Assembly: GCA_001648575.1 (NCBI GenBank)
Contig: LQXN01000049.1
Span: forward strand, 1 to 44,436
Direction of reading: 5' to 3'
Length of the DNA: 44,436 bases
From: Sutcliffiella horikoshii DSM 8719
GTDB lineage: Bacteria; Bacillota; Bacilli; Bacillales; Bacillaceae_I
Part shown: positions 7,278 through 15,676 of the stretch, piece by piece
How the letters are laid out: every line of letters begins with the position of its first letter
How positions within the stretch are numbered: position 1 is the stretch's first letter
Program-made: the position numbers and the translations under genes
The notes under the pieces: model-generated
What the model was told of the DNA's origin: nothing
The model's database searches: none
The model's input: only the letters and a program-made list of their open reading frames with translations

Positions 7278-7672
7278 TATATAATGGTTGCCATCAAATA
7301 AAACCCACAAATAAAACCTATTATCGATCCACCAATACTCATGGTAATATAAATTCCCGCTTTCTTATATAGCTTATCGGTAATGAGATTAACCGCCTCC
7401 ATACTGAAAGTAGAAAATGTAGTGAATGCACCAAAAAAACCTAGACCCAACACAATGAATATAATGTTCCCGTACAATATTTCTGTGTCATTAAATATGC
7501 TTCCATACAATAATCCCAAGCCAAGAGATCCTGCAAGATTTACGATCAGCATGGCAACCGGTATCGGTGGTGAGGGTAATTTTTTCATAACATACAAACC
7601 TACCATGTATCTGCAAACCGCACCAATCCCACCACCTGCAGCAAGTAACAAAGCCATCATGGACTGACTCAT
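7277..7672 (-). CDS. crcB: Fluoride channel subunit CrcB/Fluc (second gene)
   Basis: A 131-residue membrane protein of the Fluc/CrcB family, which exports fluoride as a dual-topology dimer. Four helices are visible. Family motifs include GGGIGAVCRYMVG near the N-terminus, the pore Asn in VNLAGSLGLG, and GFFGAFTTFSTFS in helix 3, whose TTFST supplies Na+ and F- ligands. Its ATG overlaps the stop codon of the upstream crcB (ATGA), and it has AAGGAGGG as ribosome binding site. Such gene pairs usually form heterodimers in which each protein has a fixed orientation. Confidence 0.93.
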   Translation of the reverse strand: MSQSMMALLLAAGGGIGAVCRYMVGLYVMKKLPSPPIPVAMLIVNLAGSLGLGLLYGSIFNDTEILYGNIIFIVLGLGFFGAFTTFSTFSMEAVNLITDKLYKKAGIYITMSIGGSIIGFICGFYLMATII

Positions 7673-8076
7673 TCAACTTCGCCCTCCTTCTGAACGGATA
7701 GGCGCTTCTCAGCTAACATGCGTCCCGAAACGATCCCAATTAATGCAAACAATATTCCACCTACTATGGAAGAGATTATATATATGAAGGTTAGTAGCAC
7801 AGAAGTATCTGAACCCATAAGAAATACATCTCCAGCAAAAGTGGACATTGTTGTAAAGCCGCCACAAAGTCCGACACCCAACCCCGCCTTCACCCACTCT
7901 GGGGATTTTATATAGAGGAACCACCCTGTAAGTATTCCCAGCAAGAAACTCCCTACAATATTCTCTAATAATGTGCCAAAAGGAAAGCTAAAGGGAAGCG
8001 TCCCCAGATTTATTCCATATCTGAGTAAAGAGCCCAAAGCTCCCCCGACTAGTACAGCCAATACATTCTTTCTCAT
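7669..8076 (-). CDS. crcB: Fluoride channel subunit CrcB/Fluc (first gene)
   Basis: A 135-residue Fluc/CrcB protein with GGALGSLLRYGI, ENIVGSFLLG and GLCGGFTTMSTF, and a basic C-terminal tail (GRMLAEKRLSVQKEGEVE). It is transcribed first of the overlapping pair. I take the ATG at 8076, which has AGGTGG eight bases upstream, rather than the in-frame GTG at 8088. I looked for a fluoride riboswitch in the 100 bases upstream and found no match to the crcB motif, so its regulation is not evident. Confidence 0.92.
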   Translation of the reverse strand: MRKNVLAVLVGGALGSLLRYGINLGTLPFSFPFGTLLENIVGSFLLGILTGWFLYIKSPEWVKAGLGVGLCGGFTTMSTFAGDVFLMGSDTSVLLTFIYIISSIVGGILFALIGIVSGRMLAEKRLSVQKEGEVE

Positions 8077-8142
8077 TTGTTCAACCACCTGTATGTGATT
8101 TCCCTAAAAATGTTCAAGGAATCTGCCTTCTATAATTATGCA

Positions 8143-8178
8143 TAAAAAGAGTGGATGACTTCAAGCCCCATCCACTCG
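8143..8178 (-). terminator. Intrinsic terminator after the SDR gene
   Basis: Stem GAGTGGATG/CATCCACTC with CTTTTT on the minus strand, 8 bases past the stop codon. Confidence 0.85.
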
Positions 8179-8185
8179 ATCTATA

Positions 8186-9250
8186 TTATATTTCCAACTT
8201 TTCACTCTCAGGTTCAAAATAGGCGCGAATAATAATCTCCAATATCTCATCTGTCATATTAAGATGGGCTATTGGACTGCCTTTTAAAAGCGCTTGTGTA
8301 TTTTCGTCGTCAAAGGAGATACTTCTATCCAAATAAGGTTCAAAAACGTCTATCAGGCTATTCAATTGCATTTCTATAGGATTAAGTGTAAAGACTGTTC
8401 CTTTTTCATAAATGCCCAATGAGTCGAATTGAAGGTGGTGCTTGATTGTAGCAAGTATCTCTCTGTTTGTGGGCGGACTTGGGTTTGTAATATTGTAAAT
8501 AGTGGTAGATGTAGCTCTTTTTGCTGCAATGGTTAAGATATCAGCCACATAATCTACGGGTACAAGATTGGATGTTCCTTCCTTAGAACCAACCAGGTGG
8601 ACCATTTCTTGATAGTTCTTACGCTCCAATTTTCGTTTAAATAGTTCCAGTCCTCTCATGAATCCATAAAGGGTAAAGTTGGAATCTGCCTCTCCTGTCT
8701 TAGAATCACCTACAATTATTGCAGGGCGGAAGATGGAGATATCCATAAATCCCTTGTATTTCATCACCTCATGCTCAGCAAGTGCCTTACTCTCTTCATA
8801 AGGGTTATTAAAATTTTGTTGCAGATCATATAGCTTTTCACGCCCTGAATTTGCCACCCCGACCGTGTAGGCAGTACTGACATGAATGAACTTCGGCACT
8901 TTGAGAACCCTTGCCACTTCCAGAGCGTTCTTTGTACCATGATAATTCATTTCCATCAAAATATCACGAAGGTGGTGATCAAATTTCACAAGTGCCGCAA
9001 GATGATAGAAAATATCAATTTTCTTGGTAAGTTCAGTAAGTAATGCAGGAGAAAATCCAAAATCCGTTTGGACGATGTCCCCTTTAAGAATAGTGACATT
9101 TTCCTGTAAGGACAGAGGCAATCGATCTTTTTGATTATTCGCTTTCTCGGTGTTTCTGGCTAAAAGATAAACATTATGACCTTCTTCCAAGAGGTTACGA
9201 ATCAACCTTCCTCCTAAAAATCCAGTAGCACCAGTTAAAAATATATTCAT
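8186..9250 (-). CDS. Extended short-chain dehydrogenase (thioester-reductase-like)
   Basis: A 354-residue NAD(P)-binding protein of the extended SDR superfamily, closest in pattern to the NAD_binding_4 (male-sterility / thioester-reductase-like) group. The Rossmann loop TGATGFLGG is at residues 6-14, the catalytic Ser/Thr lies in HVSTAYT (about 125) and the YxxxK pair is Y151/K155 (YEESKALAEH). The C-terminal third, with NLVPVDYVADIL and a NITNPSPPTNREIL block, fits the substrate domain. Substrate cannot be read from sequence. GGAGGA supports the ATG at 9250; an in-frame ATG at 9283 lacks a ribosome binding site. It is monocistronic. Confidence 0.8.
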   Translation of the reverse strand: MNIFLTGATGFLGGRLIRNLLEEGHNVYLLARNTEKANNQKDRLPLSLQENVTILKGDIVQTDFGFSPALLTELTKKIDIFYHLAALVKFDHHLRDILMEMNYHGTKNALEVARVLKVPKFIHVSTAYTVGVANSGREKLYDLQQNFNNPYEESKALAEHEVMKYKGFMDISIFRPAIIVGDSKTGEADSNFTLYGFMRGLELFKRKLERKNYQEMVHLVGSKEGTSNLVPVDYVADILTIAAKRATSTTIYNITNPSPPTNREILATIKHHLQFDSLGIYEKGTVFTLNPIEMQLNSLIDVFEPYLDRSISFDDENTQALLKGSPIAHLNMTDEILEIIIRAYFEPESEKLEI

Positions 9251-9421
9251 TGAAGTCCTCCATTGTTGAACATGATTTTTCAATAAAATCTACTACAATA
9301 GTAATATAGATTACGCATTAAATCAAAACTTGGAAAATATTGAATAAACATATCGATATTAGCAGTCAGTGGATGCCATACGTTATAATTTGTATAACAT
9401 TAAATAACAAAGGAGTTTGTG

Positions 9422-10549
9422 ATGAGTAAAAGAAAATGGGGACTGTTCCTTGTGATCACTTGTTTTATTGCCTACTTCTTTTTACCCAAAATATATGCTA
9501 CCGTAACACAAAAGTCTGTTGGGAGTATGCCATATGTATTGGAAGAACGTGAAAATGTGGCATACGCCACATTTGCTGGTGGTTGCTTCTGGTGCATGGA
9601 GCCGCCATTTGAAAAACTTCCCGGGGTGTATGAAGTGGTTTCCGGCTATACTGGAGGACATATAGTGAACCCAGCCTACAATGACGTGACAACTGGTGAA
9701 ACAGGACACGTGGAGGCTGTCATTATTGCTTATAATCCAGATGTCATCGATTATCAGGCGCTGTTAGAGGTATTTTGGAGGCAGGTCGATCCTACAGATG
9801 CAGATGGCCAATTTGTTGATAAAGGGGCGCCTTATCGTTCCGCCATCTTCTATCATAATGAGAAGCAGCAGCAACTTGCGCAAGAATCAAAAAATGAACT
9901 AGATGCCTCGGGGCGCTTTGATCAACCGCTTGTAACGGAAATCAAAGCTGCAGAAACATTCTACAGTGCAGAAGACTATCACCAGGATTATTATTTGCAG
10001 AATCCTGTACGCTATGAATATTATCGTGAAAATTCCGGACGGGATAAATACTTAGATGAGGTTTGGGGGGATGATCGGATCGTGAGTCCGGAAGTAAAGG
10101 ATGACGGTGCCACCCTCCTTCATTTAACCAAAGAAGAATTGCGTCTTCACTTAACAGTTGAACAATACTATGTAACGCAGGAAGATGGTACTGAAGAGCC
10201 GTTTGCAAATGAGTACTGGGATTTTGAAGGAGAAGGTATCTATGTGGATCTAATCTCCGGAGAAGCATTGTTCAGCTCTATTGATAAATATGACTCGGGC
10301 ACAGGTTGGCCGAGCTTCACCAAGCCACTTGTGGAAGAAAACATTGTGGAGCTTGAAGACCGAAGCTTTTTCTCTGTCAGGACGGAAATCCGCAGTAAAT
10401 TGGGCAATGCCCATCTTGGACATGTGTTTGATGATGGCCCTGAACCTACTGGATTGAGATATTGCATGAACTCCGCCGCTCTCCGATTTGTACCGAAAGA
10501 GGACATGGAAGCAGAAGAATACGGGGAATTTCTGAATTTATTTAAATAG
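9422..10549 (+). CDS. msrAB: Membrane-anchored methionine sulfoxide reductase MsrA-MsrB fusion
   Basis: A 375-residue fusion that repairs both S- and R-methionine sulfoxide. An N-terminal signal anchor ([17 protein letters not shown], about residues 6-22) suggests action outside the membrane. The MsrA domain (about 45-205) has [10 protein letters not shown] with catalytic C55, plus the SGYTGGH and GETGHVEAV blocks. The MsrB domain (about 225-365) has [15 protein letters not shown] and [13 protein letters not shown] with catalytic C348. The two CxxC pairs that bind zinc in many MsrB proteins are absent ([12 protein letters not shown]). The ATG at 9422 has AAAGGAG upstream. Free-standing MsrA and MsrB are the more usual Bacillus arrangement. 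Confidence 0.92.
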   Translation: MSKRKWGLFLVITCFIAYFFLPKIYATVTQKSVGSMPYVLEERENVAYATFAGGCFWCMEPPFEKLPGVYEVVSGYTGGHIVNPAYNDVTTGETGHVEAVIIAYNPDVIDYQALLEVFWRQVDPTDADGQFVDKGAPYRSAIFYHNEKQQQLAQESKNELDASGRFDQPLVTEIKAAETFYSAEDYHQDYYLQNPVRYEYYRENSGRDKYLDEVWGDDRIVSPEVKDDGATLLHLTKEELRLHLTVEQYYVTQEDGTEEPFANEYWDFEGEGIYVDLISGEALFSSIDKYDSGTGWPSFTKPLVEENIVELEDRSFFSVRTEIRSKLGNAHLGHVFDDGPEPTGLRYCMNSAALRFVPKEDMEAEEYGEFLNLFK

Positions 10550-10579
10550 TTTTTTAAGGATATTGGTGATTTCAGGGAG

Positions 10580-10725
10580 TTTATTGCTGGTGAGTGGAAT
10601 ATATGGTGAAGACTCCACCGGGTGATAACGATATTCTTGAGCCCCCCAGGGCGTATCCCGGGGAGCCTCAAGGTCGCATTGAGGAAAGTGAAGTCCAATG
10701 CAAAAAACAACCAGCGGTATTTATC
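10580..10725 (+). repeat. Degenerate dispersed element, family II-like copy D
   Basis: The intergenic stretch 10550-10786 contains GAAGACTCCACCGGGTGATA, CTTGAGCC, CAGGGCGTATCCCGGGGAGC, CTCAAGGTCGC and AACCAGCGGTATT in the same order as the minus-strand reading of element B. The terminal inverted repeats are no longer recognisable, so this looks like an old copy. No gene is seen here. Confidence 0.6.
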
Positions 10726-10786
10726 ACATCCATTTAAAATGACTATACCAATCACTTCCCTTTATCAAGGTGAGTGGGGTGCGTTG

Positions 10787-11599
10787 CTAAACCCCTTTAA
10801 GTTTTTTCGATTTTTCCGTACAGGCTTCCATCGCCGAAACCACTGCTGAACGGAATCCCTGTTTTTCCAATGTGGTCACTGCTTCAATGGTAGCTCCACC
10901 TGGTGTACACACATTATCCTTCAGTTCTGCAGGGTGCTTTCCTGTTTCCAGCACCATTTTCGCCGCTCCAAGGACTGCCTGGGCTGCCATTGTATATGCC
11001 TGATTCCTTGCTATTCCCTGCTGGACGGCACCATCTGCCAACGCTTCGATAAACATATACACATAGGCCGGTGATGAACCGCTGACAGCAGGCACTGCAT
11101 CCATTAGCTTTTCAGGCAGCACCTCCGCCTTCCCAAAGCTTTCAAACAGGCGGATGACCTCATGAAGCTCTTCCTGACCTACTGCTTGATTTGCACAAAT
11201 CGCGCTCATGCCTTCCCCTACCAATGATGGGGTATTAGGCATGACACGTACTGCTTTGATATTTTCTTGAAATGCCGACTCAAGGAACTCCAGTGTTATC
11301 CCGGCTGCAATGGTAATAATGACTGCCTCACGCTTGACCACATTTGAAATCTCCTCTATTACCTCCTTGTGAAGATCCGGTTTCACAGCCAAAATCAGCA
11401 TATCTGCTTCTTTTGCTACATCCCTGTTTTGCAAAGTTGCTTCAATCCCATATTTTCCAGCAACCTTCTCTACAGTCGCATTTGTTTTCGCACTGGCGAT
11501 TATCTGGGTTGCAGATACTAACTCTGACTTTATCATTCCACCTATGATAGCCTCAGCCATTTTCCCACAACCAATAAAACCAATTATCTTATTCCTCAT
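10787..11599 (-). CDS. proC: Pyrroline-5-carboxylate reductase
   Basis: A 270-residue enzyme that catalyses the last step of proline synthesis, reducing pyrroline-5-carboxylate with NAD(P)H in the cytoplasm. The Rossmann motif is IGFIGCGKMAEAIIGG near the N-terminus. The P5CR signatures AVKP, RVMPNTPSLVGEG, AVSGSSPAYVYMFIEAL and DNVCTPGGATIEAV are all present, and the length is normal. The ATG at 11599 is preceded by AGGAAGTG. The gene stands alone, convergent with msrAB. Bacillus genomes often carry several proC paralogues, so this need not be the only one. Confidence 0.95.
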   Translation of the reverse strand: MRNKIIGFIGCGKMAEAIIGGMIKSELVSATQIIASAKTNATVEKVAGKYGIEATLQNRDVAKEADMLILAVKPDLHKEVIEEISNVVKREAVIITIAAGITLEFLESAFQENIKAVRVMPNTPSLVGEGMSAICANQAVGQEELHEVIRLFESFGKAEVLPEKLMDAVPAVSGSSPAYVYMFIEALADGAVQQGIARNQAYTMAAQAVLGAAKMVLETGKHPAELKDNVCTPGGATIEAVTTLEKQGFRSAVVSAMEACTEKSKKLKGV

Positions 11600-11646
11600 T
11601 TATGTATCACTTCCTAATCATTCTGCCTTGAATTATATAGAACCCG

Positions 11647-11684
11647 CAAAAAGAAAGCTACCCCTTTATGTCGGGATAGCTTTA
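11647..11684 (-). terminator. Intrinsic terminator after the CaCA antiporter
   Basis: Stem AAAGCTA/TAGCTTT extended by CCC/GGG, then CTTTTT on the minus strand. Confidence 0.8.
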
Positions 11685-11686
11685 GG

Positions 11687-12679
11687 TTAAGGACTGACAA
11701 ACAGGAAGATACTATTTGCTATATATAGAGCAATAATGGCTAGCGATATGAGGAGATAGCTAGGTGCCTGTTTAGCTGTTGTCCGGTGAAGCATTGTATA
11801 TAAGACAATCAGGTTCATGATAATGAGAGTGATGGTGGATATATAGTGGAACAACTCCACTGATGAGAGCAATAGTCCACCTCTATAAAAAATATCCGAA
11901 CTGCCAAGCACGAACAAATTGAACAGATTGCTTCCCAATACACTCCCAATGGCAAGCCCCGGATTTCCGAGTCGTACGGCAACAATACAACTTACAACTT
12001 CAGGCAATGAGGTTGTAATAGCAATCATGAACATCCCTACAAAGCTTGAACCCAATCCTGTAATTTCCCCAATTCTGTCACCTGTCACGGTCAGGATTGT
12101 ACCGAAAGCCATGATAAGAAAACAACTGAAGATAAAGAAAGAGACAGTCCTTTTCATCGAAATGGAGGAATAATCGATTTCCTTTTTGATATTTGTGGTA
12201 CTGAGCGGCACTTCCGGGACTTGGATCCTGGAGAGAAAGAACATACCTAAACCATATCCAACTAAAAGCAATATCGAATCCAAGCCAATCCCAAACACCT
12301 GAAATCCCGATTTAATATGTAACCCCACCAAGAGGTAAATAGAAAGGATCAAGCCCACAAGCGTTGTAAACACATGCTCCCTCGTCTTATGCTGGAAGAT
12401 CCTCCTTTTGATGAAGTAAATATTGATAAATGCCAAGGTCATCATGTTAAAAAGGTTGCTTCCCAAAATATTACCTAAGATAAGATCAGGATTATTGATG
12501 ATAGCTGCAGTATAACTTGTCGTGATTTCCGGTAAGGAGGTTGCACCCCCAAGCAATACAGCACCCAAAAATGCTCCACCCTTCATGGATTTCTTGCTGA
12601 TGATATCTGCATATTTGGAAAGTTTAACAGCAACCACAACGGTTACAATCACACTTGCGATAAATAAAAAATAGACCAA
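11687..12679 (-). CDS. Ca2+/cation antiporter family membrane protein (YrbG-like)
   Basis: A 330-residue CaCA-superfamily exchanger with about ten membrane helices arranged as two homologous halves. Each half carries the alpha-repeat ion site: GGATSLPEITTS...GNILGSNLFNM in the first and TTSLPEVVSCIVAVRLGNPGLAIGSVLGSNLFNL in the second. The family exchanges Na+ or H+ for Ca2+ across the cytoplasmic membrane; the actual ions here are unproven. Translation most likely starts at a TTG (12679) with AGAGGA just upstream, since there is no nearby in-frame ATG. The 258 bases between this gene and the next one upstream hold a terminator and A+T-rich promoter sequence only. Confidence 0.87.
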   Translation of the reverse strand: MVYFLFIASVIVTVVVAVKLSKYADIISKKSMKGGAFLGAVLLGGATSLPEITTSYTAAIINNPDLILGNILGSNLFNMMTLAFINIYFIKRRIFQHKTREHVFTTLVGLILSIYLLVGLHIKSGFQVFGIGLDSILLLVGYGLGMFFLSRIQVPEVPLSTTNIKKEIDYSSISMKRTVSFFIFSCFLIMAFGTILTVTGDRIGEITGLGSSFVGMFMIAITTSLPEVVSCIVAVRLGNPGLAIGSVLGSNLFNLFVLGSSDIFYRGGLLLSSVELFHYISTITLIIMNLIVLYTMLHRTTAKQAPSYLLISLAIIALYIANSIFLFVSP

Positions 12680-12885
12680 TTTACATTCCTCTTTCTACTG
12701 TCGGCTTTAATATATGTCAGGTGACAAATTTTTCATGAAAGTAAACATGCCTTAATTTCCCTCAAAAGCCTGTCTTTTAAAGCAACAGATATTGGTAGTC
12801 TTTCCAATTTGATATTCCCTATTTGAATAAGTTTTTAACTTTCTTGGATATTAAGTGGTATAGCCCCTCTTCCCATTACACCAAA

Positions 12886-12923
12886 TAAAAAAAGCCCTGG
12901 CAACTAAAGTGGATGCCAGGACT
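12886..12923 (-). terminator. Intrinsic terminator after the CNNM/CBS gene
   Basis: Stem TCCTGGCA/TGCCAGGG and a run of seven T on the minus strand. Confidence 0.9.
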
Positions 12924-12937
12924 TCCTATAAAATTAA

Positions 12938-14203
12938 TCATGCAGAAAAAACGAAGTCAATGTTTTTTTCCACTACGACTTTTTGGATTCGATGTTTTTT
13001 CACTTCTTCAATATGGATGACGAAACTTTCACACTCCACCCGCTCTCCTTTTTTCGGGAGATAGCCGAGCATATCAGAGATCCAGCCCCCTAATGTGTTG
13101 GCAGTGGATTCGGCTACTTCAAGCTGCAATAGCTCTGTGAAATCTTCTACAGGAAGACGTCCATCCATCCGGAATTTCAATTCATCAAGAATTTCCACCA
13201 AGTTTTCATTTTCGTCATGCTCATCCCATATCTCCCCGACAATCTCCTCAATGATATCTTCAATGGAGATGATCCCTGCTGTTCCACCGTATTCATCAAG
13301 CACTATTGCCAGGTGATTCTGGGAGGTTTGCAGTTCTTTCAACAGGTTAGAAATTTTAGCAGAACCAATTACGAAGAATGGACTGCGGGCAATATCTTTC
13401 AATGAGAACTCAGGATCTTGAACATATTGTGCGAAAAAGTCTCTATGTGAAATGACTCCTATTATATTATCAATGGATCCTTCATATAAAGGTAAACGTG
13501 AATATTGTTCTTTTATAAAGATGTCTTTGATTTCTTCAATAGACGTATCCTCTGAGATGGCAACTACATCTGGCCGTGGCGTCAGGATATCCTTCACGAC
13601 GATATCATCAAACGCAAGGGCATTATGAAGCAGTTCTCGTTCTTGTGTGAGAAAAGTCCCTTCTTCTTCTCCAATTTCCACCATTGCTATCACGTCTTCT
13701 TCTGTTACAGTAGGTTCCTCCTTATCTGCACCAAGAAGTTTCTTAACGCCCACTTTTAGTTGGACGAACAACCATGTAATTGGATAAAAGAGCTTCATGA
13801 CTGTCATTAAAGAGGCAGATATTAAAAGTAAATATTTCTCTGCATATTGTTTTGCTAAAGATTTCGGCAAAATCTCCCCAAAAACAAGGACAACTATAGT
13901 AATAACTCCGGTGGTGATAGCAAGTGTACTGCCGCTTGGCCCATACATTTGTGTGGCAATATTTGTTGCTATCGCTGCCATTGCAATATTGACAATATTA
14001 TTACCTATTAGAATTGTAGAAACACTTTGATCAAAGTTTTCTGCCATGTTTAATGAGCGTTTTGCCCTTGCATTGTTGTCAGCTTGGTTACGGAGACGCA
14101 ATTTATTCACGCTCGTAATGGCTGTTTCAGATGCCGAAAAATATCCTGATAATATTAATAATGCCCCTAATAAAATTATCGAGTCATAGGGTATACTGTC
14201 CAA
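12938..14203 (-). CDS. CNNM/CorC-type transporter with CBS pair (hemolysin C-like)
   Basis: A 421-residue protein with an N-terminal CNNM transmembrane domain (residues about 5-150, four helices, conserved VFGEILPKS around E110), two CBS domains (about 200-325, ILTPRPDVVAI and SRLPLYEGSIDNIIGVIS...VLDEYGGTAGIIS) and a C-terminal CorC/HlyC domain (about 340-415). The family includes MpfA (YhdP), a Mg2+ efflux protein, and several paralogues of uncertain substrate; I cannot tell which is the true orthologue. The start is a TTG at 14203 with an AGGAGAGTGA ribosome binding site, and no in-frame ATG is near. Confidence 0.85.
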   Translation of the reverse strand: MDSIPYDSIILLGALLILSGYFSASETAITSVNKLRLRNQADNNARAKRSLNMAENFDQSVSTILIGNNIVNIAMAAIATNIATQMYGPSGSTLAITTGVITIVVLVFGEILPKSLAKQYAEKYLLLISASLMTVMKLFYPITWLFVQLKVGVKKLLGADKEEPTVTEEDVIAMVEIGEEEGTFLTQERELLHNALAFDDIVVKDILTPRPDVVAISEDTSIEEIKDIFIKEQYSRLPLYEGSIDNIIGVISHRDFFAQYVQDPEFSLKDIARSPFFVIGSAKISNLLKELQTSQNHLAIVLDEYGGTAGIISIEDIIEEIVGEIWDEHDENENLVEILDELKFRMDGRLPVEDFTELLQLEVAESTANTLGGWISDMLGYLPKKGERVECESFVIHIEEVKKHRIQKVVVEKNIDFVFSA

Positions 14204-14320
14204 GTTCTCATCACTCTCCTACATATATATATATTAAATATATTTTGAAACAGGAAATTTAGCAATAAAAATGAAAAAAATACCTAAAATATTTGTATTT
14301 TTCAAAAATTTAACACAAGA

Positions 14321-14367
14321 TTGCGCAACTAAAATCCTCATGATATAATTATCTTGAATTCGAGATA
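14321..14367 (+). promoter_or_regulatory. Promoter and MhqR operator of the ring-cleaving dioxygenase gene
   Basis: -35 TTGCGC (14321-14326), a 17-base spacer, -10 TATAAT (14344-14349). Directly on the transcription start lies TATCTTGAATTCGAGATA (14350-14367), a near-perfect 18-bp inverted repeat differing at one position from the B. subtilis MhqR box as I recall it (TATCTCGAATTCGAGATA). MhqR is a MarR-type repressor released by quinones and catechols. Confidence 0.85.
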
Positions 14368-14407
14368 TTTTACTAAAAACCATTCATATATAAGGAGTGA
14401 ACCACTT

Positions 14408-15376
14408 ATGGAACTGTTAGGTTTACACCATGTTTCTCTATTGACAGCAAAAGCAGAAGAAAATCATCATTTTTTCACGGAAGTACTGGGAATGCGGCTA
14501 GTGAAGAAAACGGTGAATCAGGACAACACTTCCTCTTATCACCTATTTTACGGGGACGCAGAGGGAAATCCGGGTACTGAAATCACCTTTTTTGACATTC
14601 CAGGTCTCGGCAGGACATATGAAGGGATCTCTAGCATTTCATCCACATCATTAAGAGTTCCGACTACCGACTCTCTTCTCTTTTGGCAACAGCGATTTTC
14701 TTCCTTGGATGTCAAGCATGGCAAAATTGAAAAAAGAGCAAATCGGGATTCCTTGTCTTTCGAGGATTCCGAAGGAACAAAGCTGATTCTTGTAGCCGAT
14801 AATAAGGAAGATGGCGTTAGTCCAGGTGTACCTTGGGTGAAAACAGACATACCAAAGGAACACGCAATCATAGGGCTTGGCCCCGTGACGTTGACAGTCA
14901 AATCCGCACCTCCTACAGCCACCATTTTAACCAATATTCTCGGTTTCCGTCATCTGGGGTCTTATCCTTCTCTCAAAGGAAATGTTCCGGCAATCGAAGT
15001 ATATGCAACTGGTAAAGGTGGCTCCGGTGCGGAAGTCCATCTCGAAACCAGACCAGATCTGCCAGCCGAAAAAATCGGACGGGGCGGAGTGCATCATGTC
15101 GCGTTTCGGATTCCGAATGAAGAAGAATTTAACCATTGGGTTCAGCGTGTCAGACAAACACGTCTTCCTAATTCTGGTGAAGTGGAGAGACATTACTTTA
15201 AGGCACTTTATTTCAGGGAACCAAATGGCATCCTGTTCGAGCTTTCCACAGACACTCCTGGGTTCACGGTCGACGAACCGCTGGAAAGCATGGGAGAAAA
15301 ACTCGCATTGCCTCCTTTCTTGGAGCCAAAAAGAACCGAAATCGAAGCAAGCCTGAGACCGCTTGAAATCCATTGA
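14408..15376 (+). CDS. Ring-cleaving dioxygenase / glyoxalase family, MhqA/O/E-like
   Basis: A 322-residue protein with two vicinal-oxygen-chelate modules: MELLGLHHVSLLTAKAEENHHFF at the N-terminus, and a second around residues 150-290 with GRGGVHHVAFRI and YFREPNGILFELSTD. The metal triad likely comes from the HHV histidines and the final Glu. B. subtilis MhqA, MhqE and MhqO are of this kind and remove hydroquinone or catechol derivatives. AAGGAGTG supports the ATG at 14408 rather than the upstream in-frame ATG at 14354, which lies inside the operator region. A near-perfect MhqR box upstream makes quinone-induced expression likely. Which paralogue it matches best cannot be decided by eye. 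Confidence 0.88.
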   Translation: MELLGLHHVSLLTAKAEENHHFFTEVLGMRLVKKTVNQDNTSSYHLFYGDAEGNPGTEITFFDIPGLGRTYEGISSISSTSLRVPTTDSLLFWQQRFSSLDVKHGKIEKRANRDSLSFEDSEGTKLILVADNKEDGVSPGVPWVKTDIPKEHAIIGLGPVTLTVKSAPPTATILTNILGFRHLGSYPSLKGNVPAIEVYATGKGGSGAEVHLETRPDLPAEKIGRGGVHHVAFRIPNEEEFNHWVQRVRQTRLPNSGEVERHYFKALYFREPNGILFELSTDTPGFTVDEPLESMGEKLALPPFLEPKRTEIEASLRPLEIH

Positions 15377-15385
15377 TTCATCAAA

Positions 15386-15415
15386 ATGGGAGAGCCATAG
15401 CATTGGCTCTCCCAT
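15386..15415. terminator. Terminator hairpin, left duplicate
   Basis: A 30-base perfect direct repeat of 15627-15656. Stem ATGGGAGAGCCA/TGGCTCTCCCAT around TAGCAT. It ends the dioxygenase gene, but the plus-strand T-tail is interrupted by element G. Confidence 0.9.
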
Positions 15416-15626
15416 CAGTGTGTAGACAAAGCTCTTTTCGAGTTATAAAGTCCCTGTTGATTGTAGTGGAAGGAGTGTAGACTCCTGCGGGAGGAAGGGA
15501 CTGGTAAGACCCCTGAAGCGTTGTGAGGAGGCTTACGGACCGCCCGCTGGAAAGCGAAACTCCTGCAACGGAAATCAACTTGCTCCAACAGATAACCTTA
15601 CTATTCTAAGGTTTGTCAACAATATG
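15416..15626 (+). repeat. Dispersed element family I, copy G
   Basis: A 211-bp element starting CAGTGTGTAGACAAAG and ending GGTTTGTCAACAATATG. The core contains GTTGATTGTAGTGGAAGGAG, CTCCTGCGGGAGG, GAGGAGGCTTACGGACCG and GGAAATCAAC. It is exactly bordered by two copies of the same 30-base terminator hairpin and so separates two convergent genes while leaving a hairpin beside each. Confidence 0.92.
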
Positions 15627-15656
15627 ATGGGAGAGCCATAGCATTGGCTCTCCCAT
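15627..15656. terminator. Terminator hairpin, right duplicate
   Basis: Identical over 30 bases to 15386-15415. It lies 20 bases past the stop codon of the minus-strand DUF1538 gene. Confidence 0.9.
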
Positions 15657-15676
15657 TTATATTGTTAGCACATTTT

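Noticed and set aside
8077..8142. Fluoride riboswitch before crcB
   Set aside because: Looked for the crcB-motif stem and pseudoknot; none seen.
10240..10755. Minus-strand ORF of 171 residues overlapping the msrAB end
   Set aside because: Antisense to the MsrB domain and running into a repeat; no ribosome binding site or family match.
14354..15376. Dioxygenase start at 14354
   Set aside because: That ATG lies within the MhqR operator, at or before the predicted transcription start. 14408 has a proper ribosome binding site.
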